From NCBI GenBank assembly GCA_014529385.2, contig CM043963.1, forward strand, positions 67,875,912 through 67,939,911: a DNA stretch of 64,000 nucleotides, given 5' to 3'. Below, one piece after another: positions 23,528-34,646 of the stretch (position 1 is the stretch's first letter; the number at the start of each line of letters is the position of its first letter). A model generated the notes under the pieces. That model was not told where the DNA came from and searched no databases. It saw only the letters and a program-made list of their open reading frames with translations. Made by a program: the position numbers and the translations under genes. The DNA is from Adiantum capillus-veneris. Its lineage: Eukaryota; Streptophyta; Polypodiopsida; Polypodiales; Pteridaceae.

Positions 23528-26242
23528 CATTTTGCTCGTGCGTCAACTTGAGCCAAGGTGCTCTAACTCACAGCTAGCACATGGCTAAGATGCTACTCAA
23601 ATTAGTCTTCATCGGTTCGTCGATTGAACACTATTATGCATAAGGGCTATGACAGAAATAGGCTAAGAGCCGATGTTAGGACAAGGGTAAGACCCAACTA
23701 TTGGCATTCTTTGGGTGATTGTTTTCAAAACATACCCAAGGCAGTACACATCGACGTTAATGGACACATAAGAGTCTTGTCATTACGGATGTTTAGGGTG
23801 TCATTCTTGCACTATTTGTTTCTAGTGCGATGCTCAAGTTGAGTTTTTGATACTCGTGCACTTACATCAGCTGCTCTATACCATGGAGTCTAGAGGCAAC
23901 ACACAGTTGAGACAACATGGCTGTTGATACGAGCTAGAGATCTGACTTATGTGGATTTCTTGCTCTCACTATAGCACTACGGCGTGTCTATGGACATACT
24001 GTTTTGGGGTAAGACCCATTGCTGCATCACCCCATAGGCATTAAGGATCACAGTTTGATCTGCACAGTTGATCTCTCCCAGTTATACTTTCAAGGAAAGA
24101 ATTCTGCAATCTACCACATGGTTGACTATGTGTTTACCGTTATCTGCTAGTTGAGCAGTTTCTACAAAGAGTCTTACCAAGGGGTTTGACTACGTAAATT
24201 CTAATCCAAGGGCTTGGATTGCAAAGGCAACACCCAGGTTTCCTAGCGCAATGCTGTTTGTTTTCTTTCAGGTAGGGGACATGCTCCTCTCCATTTGAAT
24301 ACAGGTAAGTGTACATTACGTTCAAATCTCCAAGTACGCATCTATTGATTTGGTGTTATTCCATTTTCAGTATGCTTTGCTTGGTTTTTTAAAACGTCTA
24401 AGTATGCTTGACTATTACAGAGCCATGTCAAGGGCATGTCGGCACAAAGTATTTTGGGCCAAGTGTCCAATCTATCTTTCTGCCTTATGTTGTTACAAAC
24501 CTTCTCGTAGGGTTCAATTTGGCACATGTTATCACATGGGATACAACATGATCTAGGAACTCAAGGAGTTCGGTTTAGCCAGTGTGGATCAAGATAATGA
24601 GGGTCCCTCTCACTCTTGTCGCGGAGTGTTTTGCAGTTCCTCCACACACAAGTACATTTTGTACTTGAAGGATGTTCTTTTTTATTCATCCTTACATGAG
24701 ACGTATTCCACATGTGGAGAATATGAGTCTCTGGACTGACACTGGCACCATTATTTTAATTATGTGTCACGACAAAGTCCCTAGGTGCTGGTCACATCTT
24801 TTTTCTAGACCATTTTTAGCACGACGTATCAGGAGCACTTTCGTGGCCAGAAATTGTTGGATACTTAAAATGACTTGTTAAGGTACAAGTACTGCTAAAC
24901 AACATTACAGATGGTTGTTTATACAAATAACAAGGCTATAAGTGGTACATGAAAAAGTTTCATTGTTTGTACCTAGAAGTGATCAATGTTTTACCTTCTA
25001 TTGCCATTCAGACATTTCAGCAAGGCTTGCAACTGAAGCGGTATTTAGTTTCTTTTCAGAACTATTTACATTCTTTTTTGATGTGTGCTACGCGCATCAC
25101 ATTTTGCCATAAGTATTGGCAAGGCTCATTATGGATATATAGGTTCGGGTTAGTTTTTGCTAAATGCATGCACACTAGGTGTTATCAGCCCTGGTGTTTA
25201 GCAAAGGCTGATTTGGAACGGCATGCATATTCCTCAGGTTGTTGCTTATGAAGCATTTTTCACTCTATATGCACTATCTCTATGAGATTACTTTTGGATC
25301 CACTAATTACCAATAGAGGTCATGGCTCGGTTTGCGTTTGTGGATTTTCTCAAGTTAACCACGATGGTTATTTCGGACATTGTTGATTCTTCACCAATGT
25401 TAAACACTACTGTGATTCCTTGTCTACCAGTCATTTGGGACGACTATCTGTAAACCGTGAGGAGAACACACCTGAGTACTGTTAGTTATCCAAGGGGATA
25501 GGCAGATTACAAAGAGTAATATTGTGCTAAAGAATCTGCTAAGAGCATACGTTCGCACAACACATTTCTGAATAGATGATTTTCTCCCTATTCTAGAATT
25601 TTCTTAAGTACAATTTTCGACTTTGAACACCTCTTGTGGTGGGGTTGGAGATTGTGTCAATACTTTCATACCTCAAGGACTTACCAGGTGTGCTGACAAA
25701 TTATGTTGGCAAGTAATCTTCATTAGGGATGAACATGTAGTTCTTTGTGTTCCAAACTATTCAGAATTCTAACACGAGGACATTCCCTATCTACGGACTT
25801 TTCAAGATACTCAGGCGAGAACTACATGGAAAGTTACGCCAAGGTTTCCTTGTAGTATTCCAGTACCTTCAGAAGATCTGAAAACTGGTTATGCCTTGGG
25901 ACAACTCTTAGTTGTGGTTTCTCCTTTACAGTACTCAAGTGAGTTATAAATGGAGTTACCATTTAAACCCAAGTGACTCTTAGTTGTGGTTACTCCTTTA
26001 CAACACTCAAGTGAGTTATAAATGGAGTTACCATTTAGACCCAAGTGGTTGCAAACGAACAACAATGTTGAAAATCAAGATATTGCTCTTGGTTTCATTG
26101 AACCTCCTCACTACACCAATTATCGGTCATCCAGACAAGTGGCTCACTTATGGGACGTCAATAATAAGACTATCATTATTCTTAAGAAGATATTACTACT
26201 TGTGTTTTCGAGGACGAAAACTCTTCCTTAAGGGGGGAGTAA
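23528..26242. other. Internal region of the short-LTR element, right of Copia-2
   Basis: About 2.7 kb without recognisable domains. A 72-bp tandem duplication (25905-26048) begins CTCTTAGTTGTGG in both copies. Confidence 0.5.
25905..26048. repeat. Tandem duplication, period 72 bp
   Basis: Two copies, both containing AAGTGAGTTATAAATGGAG; only a few differences. Confidence 0.9.
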
Positions 26243-26416
26243 TGTCAAGACAAGGATCCTACGAGGCAAGGCCCAACCTAGGGGGTCAGGGACCTAGGCC
26301 AAGGGCCGGCTGGACCAGTGCAGACTGGGGATCCGCTTAGGGCAAGTGCTAGGAGCTAGCCTATATAAGGGGCGGTAGGGAGGAGGATCCCAAGTTAACT
26401 TACCCTAGGCCTTATA
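26243..26416 (+). repeat. Right (3') LTR of the short-LTR element
   Basis: 174-bp partner of 15752-15925, preceded by an AAGGGGGGAGTAA purine tract and followed by the gatc target duplication. Confidence 0.85.
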
Positions 26417-26901
26417 GATCGGACCCAATGCCTCTTTCTTGTATTTTAACGCTCGTCGACAGAGCACCCCACATCAATTTCCACAGAAATATCTTCATAT
26501 ACTGAGGCCATCTTGGCTTCCAGATGTTCTCCATGACTCCCTCCCACCGTTTTTTTGTCCAGTGTCTCTTCCATAATTTGTTGAGGGGGCTACACCAATT
26601 AGCCTCGTGCATTAATGCATGGTAGATGCCTTTCGAGTGTGGTTTCCAAAAGACGCTACTCCCGGGCCATCTCCAAATGTCCCATTCAAAGTTGGATTCA
26701 CAAATGGGCATCACCACCTTACCAAGCTCTTTAATCACCCTATAGACTAGTAAGATCTCAAGGCCATCCAGCTGACATTGGATGGCTAAAGCGTCAGAAA
26801 TTTTCCAGCACTTCCTGTTGCCACCCCAGAATTTCTCTAGTAGAACGAGCCCCTTATTATTCACCATCCTGGCCATTTCTATCCAGTAAGGGCTTTGCGG
26901 C
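26417..26901 (-). pseudogene. LINE ORF2 C-terminal region (before and start of zf-RVT)
   Basis: An open frame from about 26899 leftwards (SPYWIEMARMVNNKGLVLLE; WDIWRWPGSSVFWKPH; MKIFLWKLMWGALST). The IFLWKLMWGALST type run is the hallmark preceding the zinc-binding end of plant L1 reverse transcriptases. A related, more decayed copy is at 28040-28800. Confidence 0.85.
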
Positions 26902-26914
26902 TGTCATTTCTTAC

Positions 26915-27168
26915 ATTCTAACAAAGGCTGTCTTTTTTTACAATCTTACCCTTCGCTTTTGCATTTTATTTCTTACAATCTTACCCTTCACTTTTGCATT
27001 TTAGATTAGATGTTTTGTAAGGTTGGCTGTCATTTCTTACAATCTTACCCTTCATTTTTTCATTTTAGATTAGATGTTTTGTGAGGTTTTTTTGAAGTGA
27101 ACCACGGACTGACACGTGGAGGCCTCTTCTTCCTTGAAAATTTTAAGCTGCATTATATATAGTATAGA
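26915..27168 (-). mobile_element. Helitron-type 5' end region
   Basis: On the minus strand the end at 27168 reads A|TCTATACTATATATAATGC, then an AAGGAAGAAGAGGCC run, CACGTG and GGTTCACTTC. It matches the starts at 12480 and 51745. Inside is a repeated CATTTCTTACAATCTTACCC motif, one copy of which served as the LINE target. The element should continue leftwards across the LINE; I could not find its 3' end. Confidence 0.5.
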
Positions 27169-27171
27169 TAT

Positions 27172-28039
27172 AGATTGTCTTCTCATAGGGTTTATATGTT
27201 ATCTCCTCCATTTTTCTATATGAGATGTCACTAGTGATGGTTACTTATTATAGTTGCCTTATCGTAGCTTTGGAGGATGATCTTAGTTAATGATGAAGCA
27301 TCCAAGAATATATTTAACACTACCTTATCCGATGCATAGAGAATGTTTGCACATGTTGCCACCTTAGGGAAAGATGAGGGAGGAGTGTCACAGACTTAAG
27401 CCTGGCTTCTAAATAGCCGCAACAATGTGCGGGTCACATACTAGTTTACAAACAAAAAACAAGAGAATTTTATAATTGTTTGTACCAAAAGGTAGGTCCA
27501 ATCACTATAAGGAATCAATAAACTTGCATAATGTCCATGAAAAGGTGATGTAAGGAAACAATTGAAGGGAAAACAAAGTTATTTTACAAAGACCCTTGCC
27601 ATGTGGCGCTCATCCAACCAAAGAATCCAACGGCCTCGATTTTGCAAAAACCTTATACAATGGACCCTATGGCCTTCCACAGGCCAAAAATGATTGTTAA
27701 CTCTCATGACCCCTCAATAGTCACTTTTGCCTTTTAAAGGCCCATGTCGAGACTTCACCTTGTTTTCTTGAGAGCAACCCTCAACACCTAAAGTCCTTAG
27801 ATATTTTTTCCACGCTCAACCTACCCATGGTTAACTCCAAAGCCAACTCCCCTCACCCCATAAATATAAACCCAGCAAGAGATTGTATCTTTTTTGCCCT
27901 GATGAGACCAATAATGGTCGAAATGCATTGGCCATGCCGAACGCAATCTCTTTGATTAATTTGTGAATTTTTCCCTCTTTTCCTTTTTTTTTTTTGCTCT
28001 AGTTCTTTATAAAGTTTCACACGCTTGGCTTATTTTATT
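27172..28039. other. Non-coding DNA with one Helitron 3' end
   Basis: No gene recognised; see 27417-27445 for the only structured signal. Confidence 0.4.
27417..27445 (+). other. Helitron 3' terminus
   Basis: Hairpin CCGCA-acaatg-TGCGG (27417-27432) followed 8 bases later by CTAGT (27441-27445) and a host T, the canonical Helitron 3' layout. The matching 5' end was not identified. Confidence 0.65.
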
Positions 28040-28800
28040 ATATAGGTAGAGAATCAACTACTCATAGGCCATTTCCAAGCTTTCCACTCAAAAGTCAATT
28101 CATAGATCGGCATCACAACTCGGTCCAGGCCTTCAACAACCCAGTTGACAAGTAGCTTCTCATGCAACCACCTGGTTAGAAGATTTCCAACATTTACTAT
28201 TTATATCCCAAAAGTGGCTCAACTGTTGAAGTCTTTTATTGTTCAACCGTCTTTCAATTTCTCTCCATTATGGTCTCAATTTAACCCCAACAGCTTTAGA
28301 CAGCGAGAGGGACCAATACGAGATGGAGTTCTGGAAGTATCTGGTTGCTTCACCCCATTCCAGTGCCCCTCTTGCTCTAATGCTCTTTGGCACCAGCTCT
28401 CCCATGATGTCACTCAATCTTAAGCTAGCCCACCCCGAGACTAGAAGTTTGTTGTGCACCTCAATCCCTTTCTACTAACCCTTTAGAGAAAATTTGTTTT
28501 GCCTTTTTCGTCATATCCTTGATCATGAAGCCCAAGACTGGACTTGATTTGCGATTGAGACCACAAACTTGGCAGACAAAGCTCAGCATGACCAACAAGG
28601 TTAAGAATTCCAAGGTCAGCTTGGACCAATGCTCGAACCATACCTTCGCACTTTGCCCATTGCCATGGCACTGAAGCTTTAGTGTCGTTCCTCTATAAGA
28701 ATCTTTTAATTGGTTTCAAGAACTCCTTCCGATTACATTTGGCTTTCCAAACAATGTATCCTTTTGCCTTTGTGAGAAAAGTTTTAAGTCTCACAAGTGG
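28040..28800 (-). pseudogene. Decayed L1-type LINE fragment
   Basis: Minus strand shows VVMPIYELTFEWKAWKWPMS near 28060-28130, parallel to VVMPICESNFEWDIWRWPGS in the LINE at 26.7 kb. It is preceded by GILNLVGHAELCLPSLWSQ (about 28560-28610) and IVWKAKCNRKEFLKPI (about 28710-28760), both typical of the region between reverse transcriptase and zinc end. Several frames and stops; non-functional. Confidence 0.65.
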
Positions 28801-29002
28801 ATCCTTTTCATTCAAGTAAAAGCACTTAGATTTTCTCGCTCATGTGAAATATTGATATTCACATAGGCCTAAGCTAAAATTGTTTCACTTAAGTGAAACA
28901 TCTAGTTAAAGATTGCTACATGTCAAAGGAAAAAACTTTTGACCTATAAGAGGGCCTAGTTTGTATAAATAAGAAAACTATTAATTAATAGTGGCTTGTA
29001 GG

Positions 29003-29029
29003 CCCCCCCCCCCCCCCGCCCCCCCCCCC
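29003..29029. repeat. C homopolymer
   Basis: Fifteen C, one G, then about eleven C; the plus-strand counterpart of the G run at 14.2 kb. Confidence 0.85.
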
Positions 29030-29119
29030 TTTCCCCCAAGCAACAAACAAATTCCCAATGAAAAGCCGAAGGCAGGCAAGGAGGCATGAGAATGTCATTC
29101 ATACAAAATTTATAAGTTA

Positions 29120-29146
29120 ACTAGTATGGCCGGCCGCCTCCGGCGG

Positions 29147-29182
<36 letters not shown>
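29120..29182 (-). other. Helitron 3' terminus with (GA)n lead
   Basis: Minus strand: a GA microsatellite, then hairpin GCCGCC-GGA-GGCGGC, CGGCCATACTAGT and host T. The stem is a perfect 6 bp and the CTAGT end lies about 10 bases after it. The same (GA)n-GGC-hairpin-CTAGT plan ends the short Helitron at 52416-52657, so the two may be one family. Confidence 0.75.
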
Positions 29183-29185
<3 letters not shown>

Positions 29186-29497
29186 CAGTGCTCAATGTCA
29201 TCATGGTCACAGGACACATTGGCCAGAGCGTACATGATTTGGTTTGAATCAAGTGTGTGTGTTTGTGACGATTATTTGTGATCACATTTTGGTACAACAA
29301 AGGAGCCACCAAGGCAACAAAAAAGAAGAGAACATTCCCAAAAGCTATCAGTAAAACACAATAAATTCTTCCAATTCCCTCAATTATTTCAATTATAGTC
29401 CTTCAATAAGAGACAACGAAAAATAGAATGACAAAGACCCAAAATATACTCAAGCTTACACGTGGAATACCCACGGTCCAATGTTGTGTATCAAACC

Positions 29498-30376
29498 TTA
29501 TATATTTGTTAGTTGTAAAACCTCTTTGTACACAATGTTTTGAGTGTAAACCATTGGAGGCTCTGCGGATTCACTTATATTCAATCTTTGAGCATCATCA
29601 AGAACTATTTTGATGGTAGATGAAGATCTCACATGGGACATTGCAACATATAGCTGACCATGAGTGAAAACTAGTGTAGCTAGATACAAACCCAAAACTT
29701 CGAGTGTTTGACCTTGTGCCTTGTTGATTGTCATTCCAAATGCAAGCCTCATAGGAAACTGTCTGTGCTTCATTTCAAAAGGTAGTCCCTGAGAAGCCCC
29801 TATAAAAAAGTATATTCTGGGTATGAATACCCTTTCTCCAGCATGTGACCCAGTGATTACCTATGTATCAATAATCCTGTGGTAAAACTGCTTACATATC
29901 AACCTTGTACCATTGCACAAACCTTGTCGAGGATCCAAGTTGCGAAGAAGCATAATTGGGGCATTCTCTTTCAATTGCAAAGAGTGTGGTGGAAAACCTC
30001 CCCCAAGCTCAAGACAATTCAAAAATTCAGTTGTATAAAGAATACTGCTGCAATCAGATGAACATACTGAGTCTGCACTCACATATTCCTTGAATATTCC
30101 TCTCATTTTACCCATGGCCAAGTCATTAATGGCATCAACCTCCTTATTGCGAGGAGCAAGGATACGTCTATCCTTAAAAAACCTCTTGTAATCTTGAATG
30201 TGTTGCATATCTCCATATATACAATCAATTAGCCCTTCAAGACTATTTCCTGGAAGAAGCATATGATTTGGCAATGGGACACGGTCATTCAAATCTCTAT
30301 GACCATTACCAATGCAAAGTATCCAATCTGCAAATTCTCTTGAAAGTGCATTATTTGAGCCTTGCAACACACGCAT
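29498..30376 (-). pseudogene. Helitron helicase, C-terminal part
   Basis: This is the Pif1-like superfamily 1 helicase end. The frame starts RVLQGSNNALSREFADWIL (directly after LTDNM, which is left on the other side of the Gypsy insertion). It continues through APRNKEVDAIN, LLRNLDPRQGLCNGTRL and GSHAGERVFIPR to MTINKAQGQTLEVLGLYL and LYVAMSHVRS, the last two being signature helicase motifs V and VI. One in-frame TAG (29861-29863 region) interrupts an otherwise open frame, so only light decay. The stop lies near 29498, about 380 bp before the element's 3' end. Confidence 0.9.
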
Positions 30377-32761
30377 TGATAGCCGTTTTTTCGGCTCTTT
30401 GTAATTGCCATAGTGAGTTATCTAACTTTATCAAATCACTCAAACACTGTGGTTACCCTCACCCTTTCACTGTATATAGGTGCGTGTGAGTTAGGGGACT
30501 ATTCCCATATCTCCTTACTGAAATAAAAAACCCTCAATTAGCTAGTCACTGGGCTAGTTGAGCCAAAAAAATAAAAAAAATAAAAAATAAAAGTATATTA
30601 TGGCCTCTTTGTGTGTAAATATTTCTTTGTATATAGGGCCTAAATAAAAGAATTTTTTCATAATTATTTTGGTATTTATTTAAATATTTCTACGTAGGTG
30701 TGTGTTATTTATGCTCTGTACATTGCCTCACCATTACCACAATTTTTCTTACCATTTTTCATACTCTTTATTCCATGTAGAAATATTTTCATGTAGGCTT
30801 CTCTTATATTTGGTGTAACTCCACCCCAACAAAAATCCAAAAAAAAAACTAGTTTTATTTATGTGTATATGTTTTCTCTATTGTGATTTTTCCCTTCTTA
30901 CATCTATTTTGTTTTTTTCTAAAAATTTAGAACACCAAAAATATTTATCTTTTTATGGTAGCCTCATAATGAGAGAGATTTCTTTTGACCCCTTTATATT
31001 TTTTCCACTTATATTATTTATATTTGACATGTACATATTGTTTAGACCCCTCAATATTTGATTTTCTTAGTTGTACTATTCACTTATATCATGATCTCAA
31101 CAATATCTTCAATTATAGACCTACCAAATAAGGTCAAGGGTAGGTGGCATGCATACATGCACTATGGAGGGCTCACTCTTGGAGGTATTCAAAAGAATCA
31201 TCCAAAGAAGGACCCCACAAGGACCTTGTGCAATGGAAAAAAACGGTCGGTTTTGCTGAATTTTTAAAGTTCACTTGCTCTCCGAATTTGAAAAGGTGTA
31301 CAAACAAAAGTTGTAGCTCGTGGGCTGAACTTTTGCCTCAAATTTTTTCATATTTTTTTGAGCTACGAGCTGTGAGCTATGATTTTATTAGTGGACCCCA
31401 GTTTTCCCATGCTATGCAGCCACACTCTCTCTTCCACTTTATCATTTTCCTCTTTCACACACACTTCTCCACTCATCATCCCCACCTCTCTCACCACTCC
31501 TCTCTGCACCCTACTCACCTTCTCCTCAACCTTGAAGAATAAGAGAAACCATGGTGAACTCATACCTCCCACACACAATTCCATTCCAAAATTGACCACC
31601 TAGTCTCATTTTTCCTCCTCCAAATTACCCATATCTATCAAAAAAACCACAAAATTCAGCCTCTTCTCTTAAAAGACAGCATCATGGTGGTTGATTACTC
31701 AGCTTTAATTACCTTGTGTCTCAAGGAAGGTCAAGAGTGGAGAAAAAATGTACTGTCAAAGCTAGTGGACCGTCAACAAGCGTCAAAATTGGCCCTACTC
31801 AAGACACTTGGAGCATCAACCTTGTAAGAAATCCACCTTTTCTTACCTCTTAAGAGTTTTTCTTCCTTATTTGTATCCTACATGGATACTCCCATTGTAA
31901 ATATCCAATTCCATTTGTAAATTAATACTAACTCTACTAACACTAACCCACTATGAAAAGTCCTATCACCTCCATTTCTCTCCTCTCTCTTTCCCCATCA
32001 ACTTCTTGATAATTCCAAGCAAAAGAAATTAGATAAATTGCTGAAAATCCAACCCAACCATGGTTAGAGGAGTAACCCTAGCCTTCAAAATTGCTATAAA
32101 AGGAGGGTGTAGCTAGCACAAAGAGGGGGAGCCATAAGCAAGAGCACTATGCTATAACTTGAGAAGCCAAGCTCAACCTCTCTAGAAGGAGCTCTTGAGT
32201 GGAAGCTCATTGTCTTATGCATGTGCATGTGTTGTAATAGGAGATTAGCAAGGGAACTCTATGCCATTGTAAGAGAGAGAGTGATCACTCAATTGAGAGT
32301 AGGAAATCTATCATTTCTCCTACTAGTGTAAGCCCAGCATTTGCTGAATCAAGGAGGGTGGATTTTGACTAAGCTTGGATACTTTGTCTCTCTTCCCACG
32401 TGAAGTAATGGACAACAATGATGTGTAAGTGTCTTGGTGTTTTTTTTGTTAAGTTCTTGATAGCTTGTCTCTAGTGTTGTCATCAATTTAGCCATAAATC
32501 CCACATACTGTAAGAGGGCGACAGGGTGGAGAGGACTCCCCTGGCCTTAAGACAGTGAGTGGGGTGGCTTTTCTTGTGATGTGTTGTGGTGTAATTTACT
32601 CAAGCTATGTTGAACAAATACTAATATCACTTTGATTGGTCATGACAGATTTGTAAGAAGGTATTAGTGCAACAAACACCCCCTCCCCCTTCTCTCTCTT
32701 TCTTACATATATAATTGTGTTTGCTTGATCATTGCCGATACGTTTCAAAGCAGCCCAAGCA

Positions 32762-32811
<50 letters not shown>

Positions 32812-32984
32812 ACGCGTGCTAGTTCGCATCCAAAACTAGGTGTTGCCCCAAATTTGTGTAGGGTTAGGTTGCAGGTTTGTGTGTGTGTTTGTTGTTTTTC
32901 CAACCCCAACCCAATTGAGCAGCACGGGAGCCTTGAAGGGTGTCTAGAGGTTTCTCTTCTTGTTGCCCGCCCCGGACCGCTTCA
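30377..32984 (+). repeat. Gypsy 5' LTR
   Basis: 2608 bp. Promoter-like TATAAAAGG at 32094-32102 and a (TC)n run at about 32764-32809 that is longer than in the partner LTR, accounting for most of the 26-bp length difference. Confidence 0.9.
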
Positions 32985-33060
32985 AATTGGTGCCCCCACG
33001 GAGGACAGGCTTGTGTATGTTTTGTGAAGGCCCTACCTTTAGCATAATCAAGTAGCTTGC

Positions 33061-33513
33061 ATGAATCACGAGAATTTGTATGATCCCTTCATTCCCATTG
33101 CAAGGCAAAAGCTACACATAATTGTTAGTACTAAGTTTCAATTTCAGAGAGTAATTCGTAAAATTTTAGGTCCTCTTAGGTTAGCCGAGATAAACACTTC
33201 GGTAAATACTTTTATGTTGCCTCTCATTAGGTACGATATTAGCTTGGACGTCTATATTTTTGTGTTATTTTAAGCATTAGGACATGCATAGGCCATGGAT
33301 AATGGCCCAGGAATAGAGGTTTTTCCCTTTCATTTTACTCCACACATTAGAATAAACGTTGCAATTAGTAGAAAGATCCATTTTCAACAACGAATGGTGT
33401 TCATGTTTGGTGCCCAAAGAGTAGGAGAAATTCTTGCATCACCAAACTCTGTCATTCTACCTCTCATCAACTACCACACTTCTTTTGATGTACATGTGTT
33501 CATTTTATTTTAA
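33061..33513 (+). other. Two related ~70-residue modules of unknown family upstream of gag
   Basis: Two short open frames (33061-33273 and 33295-33513) encode proteins of 70 and 72 residues that resemble each other. Shared features are a VS/IS-x-K-x2-FQ core near residue 25-30, then a G-x2-R-x2-EI-x2-S run, an LPLI-x-Y run and an S-x-DV-x4-LF end. Both end in LF just before the stop. No signal peptide, membrane span or zinc motif is evident. A second pair with the same pattern lies at 43839-44323 in a different element. Ogre-type Gypsy elements are known to carry an extra frame here, but I do not recognise this family. Confidence 0.6.
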
Positions 33514-33547
33514 AATGAAGTACAGCCCGGCAAAATAGTGTGTATGT

Positions 33548-34535
33548 TTGTTTTTTCTTTGTCCAAGTTGTTACAAGAAACAAAAAAAGATCATTTGTTC
33601 TAACAGGGAATGTGTGTGCAGTGAAAGTTCAATCCTTAGAGATCTAGCTCTATTACCAATTGAGTTGCAGGAGCAAGTAGTAAGGCGTCTCCTTCATAAC
33701 AAGAGGGTGGTGAAGTTAAGACGAAAGGTCCTACGCGTGGATTCCATTTTCCTCTTGTTGTTGGGCACTAAGAAAGACCGCGCATTCATCCAACTAGTGT
33801 GTGCCCTAAGATTGGTAAATAGAGTGAAATTTGGCGTTTGGCGAGTGCATTTCACCATTGAGGAAGACTCTTCAGGAAACTTGCGGCCAGAGTTCATGCT
33901 TCATAAACTCACATTTGGTGAATTTTTCCCTCATTTGCGTCTTATTAATAGTCTTCCTTTCGCTTTCAACAAAGGAGATAGGGAGCTATTCAGAGCTTGT
34001 CTTAATAAAGAGAGGATAGAGAAGATTGCAAATTTGTATAAATTCTCATCCTTCTCTACTTTCTATGACACTTTGTTCATAGAGACATTGTAAATCTCTT
34101 TATGCTTTTGAATGATTTAACCATAATCCTAAGGAGTTTTTGTCCAGGAATTTTGTAGCACAAGTGGAGTCTTTAAATATTGCAAACTTGATTGGACTTG
34201 ATGAGGATGTTCTTTATGAAATTGTGAGAAGGTTGCCTCACTCCGACTGTGTGGAACTCAAAGGAAAGGAGCTCCTAGTCAATTGCTACTTTCTCACGGC
34301 CTTCGATGAGCATGAAGATCTAGTTTTTATACAAACCGCTTGTGCGTTGGGAATTGTAGAGCAAGTGCAATTTATCACTTGGGACGTGGTTGCTCTTTTG
34401 GATCCAGAAAATGAAGTTCTAGAGATTTCTGTTTATCGCCTTAGCTTGAAGAATTTCAACCCTTCTTGGAGCTCATCAATAGTCTACCTTTTTGTTTTGA
34501 TCAAACAAATCGAGACCTCATTGAAGCTTGGATAG
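33548..34535 (+). other. Second tandem pair of unknown modules upstream of gag
   Basis: Two neighbouring frames (181 and about 131 residues) share a pattern: an L-x2-L-x6-VVRRL/IVRRL-type start, a V-x-L-x2-K-x-L-x-V run, D-x2-FIQ-x2-CAL, a V-x-F-x2-W-x-V run and an F-P-x-L/W region. The start faintly recalls an F-box helix but is too short to call. The first frame begins with a Cys-rich stretch (CPSCYKKQKKIICSNRECVC). They sit between the 70-residue modules and gag, in the place where Ogre elements have an extra frame of unknown function. Function unknown. Confidence 0.55.
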
Positions 34536-34646
34536 CTGAAGAAGAAAACCTAAAGAGGTATTTTCTTACTTCTTCATTTGCAGGCGAGTGGTTCTAAATC
34601 TCTATTGTATCCCTTATTGTAACTCGTGTTGTAATCTTTCATAATA

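Larger units (their letters stand above)
15752..26416 (+). mobile_element. LTR retrotransposon with short LTRs, hosting Copia-2; old and non-coding
   Basis: 174-bp LTRs (15752-15925 and 26243-26416) start TGTCA and end CCTTATA. An initiator-Met primer site TGGTATCAGAGC (15927-15938) follows the left LTR, and a purine tract (about 26229-26242) precedes the right one. The target duplication is gatc (15747-15750 and 26417-26420). A GAGGACGAAAACTCTTCC word just before the purine tract recalls the 3' end of plant Gypsy elements, so Gypsy-related is the best guess. No open frame of value is left; it looks badly broken or like a large non-coding derivative. It inserted into a LINE and later received Copia-2. 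Confidence 0.8.
15226..26901 (-). mobile_element. 5'-truncated L1-type LINE, split by a nested LTR element
   Basis: The LINE lies on the minus strand in two pieces, 26901-26417 and 15751-15226, about 1.0 kb in total. A T run at 15226-15239 is its poly(A) tail. A 13-base direct repeat tgtcatttcttac flanks it (15213-15225 and 26902-26914), as expected of target-primed insertion. The encoded C-terminal part of ORF2 contains the plant zf-RVT region. The missing reverse transcriptase is explained by ordinary 5' truncation. The LTR element at 15752-26416 sits between the codons for GIGSD and RCSGC. Confidence 0.85.

Noticed and set aside
31144-31603. Open frames within the Gypsy LTRs (also at 39522-39792)
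   Set aside because: Present identically in both LTRs, low complexity, no domain; LTR non-coding sequence.
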